NCBI GenBank assembly: GCA_002812745.2
Contig: NCSJ02000020.1
Coordinates: 1 to 64,000 of the forward strand
Reading direction: 5' to 3'
DNA: 64,000 nucleotides
DNA from: Scytalidium lignicola
Lineage: Eukaryota; Ascomycota; Leotiomycetes
Below the pieces are notes generated by a model. It saw only the letters and a program-made list of their open reading frames with translations, had not been told where the DNA came from and ran no database searches. Position numbers and translations under genes: made by a program. Shown here piece after piece: positions 56,527-64,000 of the stretch. Every line of letters starts with the position of its first letter. Positions within the stretch are counted from its first letter, which is position 1.

Positions 56527-58898
56527 ATGTCTGCCTCTCCGGAGGCCCAAAAGACCTTGGAGGTCAAGATACGCCCATATGCGAGTCAAAATAATCAAGA
56601 TAGACCTGATCAAAAGGGAGTGGCTCGAGTTCATATGAACAGAGAGATTTTGCTTGACCTTCGACTTGACCCTGGCCAGCCGTGTTACCTTTGGAAAACC
56701 GATCAGGACTCCAGCAAACGGAGAGAAGCTATAGCATGGCTAACTTCAGAGAAGTCTCTAAGCAAAAAAGTCATTCAAATGTCAAAAGCGTTCCAAGAAG
56801 CTTGTGGATTCAAGCTAGGAGATGACTTGAATATCAGCGCTGCTGGAAGTCTGAAGCTAGCAGATGGTGTGATTCTAAGAGATGCATCCGTTCAGGAACC
56901 AGATAAACTACCAGAGCTGGTAGCTGAGGACCGTATTCACTGGGAATGGTATCTTAGAGAACCTTTAGGTAGGTTTAATATCTCGTACCAATCTTATAGA
57001 CGAGAAAGAGAAGTAGTTGAAGACTTTTAATATTCTTCTCAACCAAACAACTCTCTATATTTAATGCCTTCACATAATTTCCCGGTGTACTGTCAGCAGA
57101 TAGCTGATAGGCTCTAGGCCGTGCCGAAATCATTTTCCCTGGCATGACATTCAAAAATATTTCATTAAGAGGTCCAAAACGGACGTTCATCGTCGATACG
57201 GTGAATGGTGAATCCTTAAGCTTAGGAAATTTTAATGAGACAACTTCTATAACTATTCTAGCACAAGATGGGTCAACTCAGGTTGACAGTTTAAACAAGT
57301 CTACATCTCGTCTGCAAGTGACAGACATTTCTGGAATCGACCAGTCCCTCAAAAAGCTCAATTGGTTTTTAAACAACTTTGATCGCGAGTTTAAATACAC
57401 CTGGGCCCAAAGATCCTGTGCGGTGCTTCTTCATGGAGGTCATGGAACCGGAAAGACATTAATTTTAAATAAAATAGCAGGTACAGGCTGGGGAAAGATA
57501 TTCAGGATCGACCATGAAGCTAAACCAACAGTCATTCGTTCGATCTTCAGAGATGCCAGATTAAACCAACCGAGCATCATCATTATCGATGAGTTTGAAG
57601 ATATCGTGGGTAAAGAAGATGCAGGATCTCATACTATTACAAAAGTCATTGGCGAAGAACTAGATCGTCTCGTTGAAGGGGTTCGCTCAAATGCACTACC
57701 TCGTGTTCTAGTAGCTGCTGCTACCTTAAATCCTTCTAATATACCATTTGCCTTGAAGAAAAGGTGCAGGTTCCGGACGGAAATAGCACTACCTATACCA
57801 GATGCAACCGCTCGAAAACAAATATTGAAGTCTTTGTCACCACCACTTCCTGATGTATCAAAGGAAGAGATATTAGACAAGCTTGGCGATCGAACTCATG
57901 CATACACACCTGAAGATCTTGTATCACTATTAGATGCAGCGTGTGAGATAGCAGAAGAGAGATTTGATAGCACTATCGAGCCTCTTCCTGAAGATGGTCC
58001 TTATTTAAATCAAGACGACATTGAACAAGCACTTATGGTGGTGAGACCAACTGCTATGCATGACGTTACCTTACAACCACCGCAGGTCCGGTGGAACCAG
58101 ATTGGAGGACAAGGAAATGTGAAGAAGGCCCTCCGGCGCGCTGTTGAGACGCCACTGCTTCATCCAGAACGAATGAGACGTCTAGGGGCAGCTCCAAAGA
58201 AAGGTCTTCTACTCTATGGGCCACCAGGTTGCTCTAAGACTCTTAGCGCGCAAGCTATGGCAACGGAAATAGGGTTCAACTTCTTTGCCGTTAAGGGCGC
58301 GGAGCTTCTAAATATGTACGTTGGAGAATCTGAACGTGCAGTTCGAGAGGTCTTTGCAAGAGCAAGAGCAGCAAGTCCCAGTATAATATTCTTCGATGAA
58401 ATCGAATCTATAGGCAGTAAGCGAGAAGGTAGCCGGAATAACGGTGTCAATGTACTTACCACACTACTTAATGAGATGGATGGTATTGAAACTTTGAAGG
58501 GAGTTACCGTTCTAGCGGCAACCAACCAGCCACAAGTTCTTGATCTAGCTTTATTACGGCCTGGAAGATTTGATAAGTTATTGTATGTGGCTCCTCCAGA
58601 TCTTGAAGGAAGGGAAGAAATCCTTTGTGTACGACAGCGGACAATGGACTTCGCAAATGATGTTGATATCAAGGAGTTAGCACGCTTAACAGAAGGCTAT
58701 TCTGGTGCAGAAATAGTTGGGATATGTCAGACAGCTTGTGACGAGGTTATTGAAAAGTGTGAGCTTACTGGGCAGGAATTACAGGTGCACATGGAGGACT
58801 TCTTAAAAGCTATCTCATTAGTCAAGAAACAGATCACACCTGAACTTATAGCTGGTTACGAAAGATGGGCAGCTGGCGTTAGGGGAAGCACGAACTAG
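56527..58898 (+). CDS. AFG2: AAA-ATPase Afg2/Drg1
   Basis: Two exons (56527-56968, 57118-58898) encode 740 residues; the 149-nt intron is GT-AG. An N-terminal Cdc48-like domain (about 1-170) precedes two AAA modules. D1 has HGGHGTGKT (Walker A) and IIIIDEFED (Walker B). D2 has GPPGCSKT, MYVGESERAVREVFARARA and IIFFDEIESIGSKR with the arginine finger region RPGRFDKLLYV. The Cys-Ser in the second P-loop is typical of the Afg2 branch. In yeast the hexamer strips Rlp24 from pre-60S ribosomes in the cytoplasm. D1 is less canonical (GGHG instead of GPPG) but retains Lys-Thr and the Asp-Glu pair, so both rings may bind ATP. Confidence 0.92.
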
Positions 58899-58962
58899 GA
58901 TATACCAAATTCATGTTAAATATTTATGTTTATTGATGTATACGAGTCTTAGCTATATATAC

Positions 58963-61035
58963 CTATCTGAGCCATTTAGAGTAGCCCCATCGGATTCGCT
59001 CTAAGACTCTGAGTTGAGTTGGAATGCCAATGTTAATATTGCACAGCTCCTCAACATCCTCCAAAAATTCCCGCTCGATCTCTCCTGGGAAGAGTATATG
59101 TGCACGTTGTCTGAGGACCTGCACCTCACACAGGAGAAGACCATGGTCTTTATAAGACAAAATATTGTTCTGAGTGGGAGTAGCCAAAGTAAGGATCCGA
59201 TCGATATTGCGGAGCACACGAACCGTTTGTCCGGCTTTCCGACCCTGCTTAATTCCTCTCCTATTGCCAAAGAGCCCTGCAATATATTGAAGGACGGCAG
59301 CACACACCAGCACGCCCGGAGTTAACCCGACGAATCCGAATACCAACTCCTGGCTCTTTAATAGGGCGTCTATGCCACTAATGGCGACTTCCACATCAAC
59401 CTTCGTTTTTTGAACCTGAATGAGTAGTGTGCGAACGAGGTCACCACGAACTGCACCTACAAATGGCGATCGAAGATCTTTTTCGTATGCCCGAAGAACA
59501 GGAGTCAAGTCTCCTTCCTTTACCTTGTTTCGGATTTCCGATATCTGTGTCTCAGTGAGTGAACCGGTAAGATCCGCAAACTGTGGTTTATCAATCGCAA
59601 ATTCAACGACCATTCGCTCGAGACTTTCCCTGTCCCCTTTCAGACTTTCTTTGCTCATTATAGCAACTTCGCTATCTTTATCGTGTCTTATTGTACCGAT
59701 AATCTTCCTGATTGGATCATAGACCCAATTTGCCCAGAAGTCACGGACAGTCCGTCCAAATTCATGTATTCCAATAATGATATCTTCCTTTCTGTTTACT
59801 AATATTCTCAGTATCGTCGTTGATGATAGCAAAAGTGCCGTGGCAGGCAGCCAGTATCTGATGATCCTGGACGGCTGACCATATTCTGACGCAATCTTGT
59901 TGGAGCTTTTGACATGTTTTGGAATCTGGATTTGAAGTATATGCTGAAGCCTTCGAGACAGTTTTGCTGGCCGACCGGTTTGAAAGTCTTCTATCTGAGA
60001 AGCAGAGATCTCGGGGTCCTGTTCAACGCTTGCAAACACAGTGTCTTCGAATTCTGAGACACCTGTCTCCATAATAGTTACATTACTGAGGACGGTATCC
60101 ATCAGAGCAACGCTTTTCTCCACAACCCCTTTCCATTCTTGAACATCGCTTTCGTCAACCTTGAGTAGACCGTTACTATCCTCCTCAATATCAAAGCTCA
60201 AGGCCTCGTCCATGAGCACACCAATTCCACACGCACTCATTTCTCGTAAGTGCTTTAACCGAGCTTGTTTTCTTCTCGCCTCCGCACGGGATTCCGCAAT
60301 TGGAGAGAGCACGCGACGCTGGAAATGTGCAACAGATCTCTCCTTAATGCTCTCTCGAACTAGAGTATAGAACTGCTTCCATTGAGCAGTCAAACCGGTC
60401 CCGATCTCTTGAGCGGATATCACACCGTGCCGCGACTCTCGAAGGCGAGCCAGTCGGGACTTCGCATCATGGAAAACATCCTTTGCTGATGCCCAAAATC
60501 TCAGAGGCGAGGTCTGAATGGCATAAATTCCTGAATACGTGTATGAGCCCAGTACCTCATCCCAGTACCAGATGTCATTGCTCAATGGTATCGTTTGTTC
60601 CAGTAACGAGTTCAAGAGCACTCCGTAGATCTGCACGGTAGCTTTGCTCACAAGAAGCCATTCAAGTTCTTCTTCATACGCTCTCGTGGTCTCATCATAC
60701 GCTGCAAACTCATCTGTACCTTCGCTTTCGGGACTCGCTAGGTTTGCCTGTTCCAACAAAGTTGAGATCCGGTAGGAAGATAAGAGCGCGTGGGAGGTAG
60801 ATGTGGTCGAGAGAGCTTTCACCAGCGTCTGTAACTCGGCAATTCGCGAAGACGAGGCAACTTGCTGGCTTTGTTGAGCCAGAATGCTCTCTTTTGCTGC
60901 GGGAGATCTCAGGTGAACATGGTCGAGCTGGCTGTCGAGACGCCGCACTTGACTTGGGGGAGTCAGCCAAATGGACAAATGTGCAGTATATTTCAGTCAC
61001 GCGCAGGGAACAACATACTCTGCAACAATCGACAT
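58963..61035 (-). CDS. NCA2: Mitochondrial Nca2-family protein
   Basis: Two exons (61019-61035, 58963-60952) give 668 residues. The first coding exon is only 17 nt: it encodes MSIVA and two bases of Asp, and joining it restores MSIVADQVRRLDSQLD, the expected family start. The 66-nt intron ends CAAG. The long helical N-terminal half contains IWYWDEVLGSYTYSGIYAIQTSPLR. Membrane segments lie around 375-395 (YWLPATALLLSSTTILRILV) and 545-570 (FVGLTPGVLVCAAVLQYIAGLF). The C-terminus carries the Nca2 signature NNILSYKDHGLLLCEV and LRVLERIRWGYSKW. In yeast Nca2 influences expression of the mitochondrial ATP synthase subunits Atp6 and Atp8. The gene converges on AFG2 with 64 bp between stops. Confidence 0.9.
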
Positions 61036-61585
61036 TTTAACCTGCACCAGAGTGGGATGAGACGAATTAAAATCACTGGCGCGTTGCCCCTCAAAATGTA
61101 GATTTTGTTGTCACAGGCATTATATATCACCTCCACAGGTGGACCAAAGGCATACCCTGACAGAATCAATTTATAAACTGGATGTGGAGGGAAAGTCCCC
61201 CTCGACGAATTTTGTGGACTGCGTTTGTTGATTTGGTAATGGGCTGCATGCGGTTTGTGGACATTTATTTTGACTTGCACAATAATTAATGCGGCTAGTT
61301 ACAAAGGAATGTATGTAAGCTTGTTCCGCCCTGTTCCAGAAAAAACAAGGAAATGATGTCAGGCCACACGGACCACCACAGACACGCAAAAGAGCAGGGT
61401 GTTTGTTGTCTTGGCGCGTTTTTTCCAATGACAGCAGTGCAATGGATCGCATCACCAACTTGTTCCAGAGAGTTTCTCCCGGAGCGGCGGTGTCAATACA
61501 CACAAACTTCGAGCTTTGTCTCGACTCAAAATTCCACCAAACGGACTATTCTTTTTTCCCCCATTGAAACAGACTATCAGATACA
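61036..61585. promoter_or_regulatory. Divergent NCA2/phosphotransferase promoter interval
   Basis: 550 bp between the start codons of two divergent genes. Short open frames here show no homology cues. A pyrimidine-rich run (TTCTTTTTTCCCCC) at 61,549-61,562 precedes the ATG at 61586. Confidence 0.45.
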
Positions 61586-63049
61586 ATGGTTTACGTCCGA
61601 CAAGAGAAGCTCCCGGCTCTAAAAGAGTACAAGTACTCGGGTGTTGATCACTCGTTGATGTCTCGATATGTTCTGAAACCTTTCTACACGAATTTCGTGA
61701 TAAAATGTTTCCCCATGTCTATGGCTCCAAACTTGATCACTCTGACAGGTTTCTTCTTCGTGGTGATCAATCTTCTGACCTTGCTATGGTATAATCCCAG
61801 CTTGGACCAAGACTGCCCACCTTGGGTATATGCATCCTGGGCATTGGGACTATTTTTGTATCAGACTTTTGATGCTGTCGATGGATCACAGGCGTAAGTG
61901 AAAGCTAAGTACTAGGAAATTAAAAAAAAACAAGTATCTCTAATCTTTGTCGTGTTGTTGCAGTCGACGAACACGACAGAGCGGACCCCTCGGAGAGCTG
62001 TTCGACCATGGAGTGGATGCACTAAATACTTCCCTTGAAGTCCTGATATTTGCTGCTTCACAGAACATGGGAATGGGTTGGAAGACTGTATTGACACTAT
62101 TTGCTTGTAAGCTGCCTTTGCCTTGTTATTCTGTTCTTACACTCATCCCGCTCTCCAACAGCCCTATTTACCTTCTATGTTCAAACCTGGGAAGAGTACC
62201 ACACGCACACCTTAACACTTGGTCTGGTTTCTGGACCGGTAGAAGGAATTTTGATTCTTGTGACGGTATATGCCTTCACAGCTATTAAAGGTGGTGCGAG
62301 TTTCTGGCAGCAGTCTATGTTTAAGACTGTGGGCATTCCAAGCCTAGCCTTCATCCCCGACTATATATACGAGATGCCCTTCAATGAGTGGTACATGGTT
62401 CAAGGAAGCCTTGTCCTTGTGTTTAATACAATTTCAAGGTTTCTCCTCCTGTCCTAGATTTATTTTCGGTATAACTAATGTCTCGTAGTTCTATTAATGT
62501 CATTAAAGTACGGCGAGCTAGGGGCGACAGATCCCGTGGGGCGCTCCTTGGTCTGGTACCAGCTTTCGTGATATGGACGTTCACTGTAGCCTATTTATAC
62601 CTCCAGCCAATCATCCTCTACCACCACTTGGTACCCTTCGTCTTCTTCGCAGGTCTTGTAAACGCTTACTCTGTCGGTCAGATAATAACCGCTCATCTCG
62701 TCAAACTGGACTTCCCATACTACAATGTGCTAGCCATTCCATTGATGTATGGTGTTGTGGATTCTCTGGGTCCGGTCTTACAGCGCCATGTCGGTTTTGG
62801 GTGGCCCAGTGCCTTGGGAAACGATGTCTACCAGGTGGCATTTGCATTTTGCATGCTTGGCACCGCTATTGGCGTCTATGGTAGCTTTGTGGTCAGTGTT
62901 GCAATCCTTGTCCGTTTCTATTTTTAAGAAACTTGCTAAATGTATTACAGGTTGATGTCATAGTCACGATGTGTGATTACCTCGACATTTGGTGCCTAAC
63001 AATCAAGCATCCGTACAACCCCGAACTAGAAGATAAGAAGGGAAAATAG
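61586..63049 (+). CDS. CDP-alcohol phosphotransferase (ethanolamine/choline phosphotransferase)
   Basis: Five exons (61586-61893, 61964-62106, 62162-62438, 62489-62891, 62951-63049) join to 409 residues; introns are 50-70 nt, GT-AG. The CDP-alcohol motif D-G-x2-A-R-x8-G-x3-D-x3-D occupies residues 99-121 and is interrupted by intron 1 after the Ala. It binds CDP-choline or CDP-ethanolamine with two metal ions. QTWEEYHTHTLTLG follows, typical of Cpt1/Ept1. About seven or eight membrane helices fill the rest. The protein ends with a Lys-rich DKKGK tail. It makes phosphatidylcholine or phosphatidylethanolamine from diacylglycerol in the ER/Golgi (Kennedy pathway). CPT1 and EPT1 cannot be separated by eye. 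Confidence 0.92.
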
Positions 63050-64000
63050 ACCTGATACATTTCATTGGCGGGTGATGTTAGAACTGCGGGATGATGATTA
63101 CTTTTCTTCGTCATGAAACTACTTTTGATTCTCCAGAACGAACGAATTATTTCTTTGTAATGCATCGTTATAAGATACCCTAGTTATGTATAATGGGGTT
63201 TATACAGCTAAGTTGCTGTTTATGATTAATGGAGAGTATAGAAAATAAGTCTCAATTAAATCTTAGGTCATCGGAGGAATACTGCTATATATTGAATTCG
63301 GTTTAGAAATAGGATTTATTAAGTAAAATATTATCCTGTCTACTAAATGGTTTTCTACAGATGAATGTCATGAAGGTTTACACTAGCGCATGGAGAACCA
63401 ACAATAATCAACTAGTTTCCAGTCTCAACTGCGAAGTTTAAAAATATCAAGCTGTGGTGATTAGTACAGTAGAGAGTAACAGCCATGTACTGACTCTAGC
63501 GTAGAGATTATTCATATAACAACACAGCATCTTTGAAGTAACCATTATTAGATACAAATTGAGCTAATTATAGAGTAGAGTGGATTAAAACATCTTCAAA
63601 TTAATATTTCTGATTGCATCAAGGTAGTAAGATGTCCACTCCCCGCAACTACCTTCAACGATTGGGGAAATGATTAATAATAACATTCCACTTTGTTTAC
63701 GGAGTAAGCATCCGAGAAGACAATACAACATTGCGGTAGATCTCATTTGAGAGGTTGAAGGAGTTGACCCTTGTGAAGCTCCGCACCTGACAAAGCTACC
63801 CCTGCTGTAGGCTAGGTAAGATTCGGGACTGCGGGGACATGCATCTTTCCAACGCTGAGTTAGATGTTTATTTTAAAAGGCGTGAAAAAGACCGTATCCC
63901 TAATTGGATGCAGTGTTCTAAGATTTGATATGCATAAATTAAGTTTAATACACGCAACGAGGTACCTAAATAAACGCAAATTTGGCATATATCGTTACGT
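63050..64000. other. Intergenic to window end
   Basis: Moderately AT-rich DNA with no open frame longer than about 60 codons that I can support, no repeat pair and no RNA gene recognised. Confidence 0.4.

Noticed and set aside
63050..64000. tRNA or other structured RNA in the right-end intergenic DNA
   Set aside because: No B-box-like GGTTCRA words with matching stems were found by eye here or elsewhere in the window.

Overview
The window looks like nuclear DNA of a filamentous ascomycete (Pezizomycotina; Leotiomycetes is my guess from overall style only). The genes carry short introns of about 50-140 nt. The set is typical of the group: SEC2, a RAB8/SEC4 GTPase, VPS17, CSN6, AFG2, NCA2, MEF2, a class III chitinase and a GT31 glycosyltransferase. 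The left third is a very AT-rich block of dead retrotransposons, as left by repeat-induced point mutation (RIP, C-to-T and G-to-A).

Bases 1 to about 22,600 hold no intact gene. I read: a Copia remnant (1-2713, + strand); a Gypsy remnant (2714-8103, +) cut off in the integrase zinc-binding region; a less AT-rich island with a broken alpha/beta-hydrolase fragment (8104-9418); an inverted 3' piece of a second Copia family (9419-10871) abutting a full-length copy of it (10872-17738, +); unassigned AT-rich DNA; a much less mutated solo LTR with an exact ATTAA target duplication (18879-19230); and a minus-strand, internally deleted Copia of the first family (20474-22435). Catalytic Asp-Asp pairs in the reverse transcriptases have become Asn-Asn or Asp-Asn.

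From about 22,600 the DNA is ordinary gene space. First come a frameshifted PAQR pseudogene and an unassigned fungal gene. Next are a secreted GH18 chitinase with a Thr-rich linker (25836-27947, -), a 6-kb stretch with no convincing gene, and SEC2 (34033-36625, -). Then an EI24/Rrt8-type membrane protein (38032-39242, -) and a GT31 glycosyltransferase (40756-42331, -). A second solo LTR with an intact CTTAC duplication (42720-42891) belongs to the same family as the Copia at both ends of the AT-rich block.

The right third is compact and mostly paired. MEF2 (-) diverges from VPS17 (+). A zinc-dependent polyol-type dehydrogenase (+) follows. CSN6 (-) diverges from RAB8/SEC4 (+), which converges on an unassigned gene (-). 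That gene diverges from AFG2 (+), AFG2 converges on NCA2 (-), and NCA2 diverges from a CDP-alcohol phosphotransferase (+). I rebuilt the splicing of these genes by hand; all reading frames close.

Functionally, exocytosis (SEC2 and its expected substrate RAB8/SEC4), endosomal recycling (VPS17), mitochondrial translation and function (MEF2, NCA2), ribosome biogenesis (AFG2) and phospholipid synthesis are represented. I see no convincing novel multi-gene system. The most unusual items are the mosaic mutation pattern of the LTRs, the two solo LTRs with perfect target duplications, a GC-AG intron in SEC2, a 17-nt first coding exon in NCA2 and the hydrolase fragment embedded in the transposon block.
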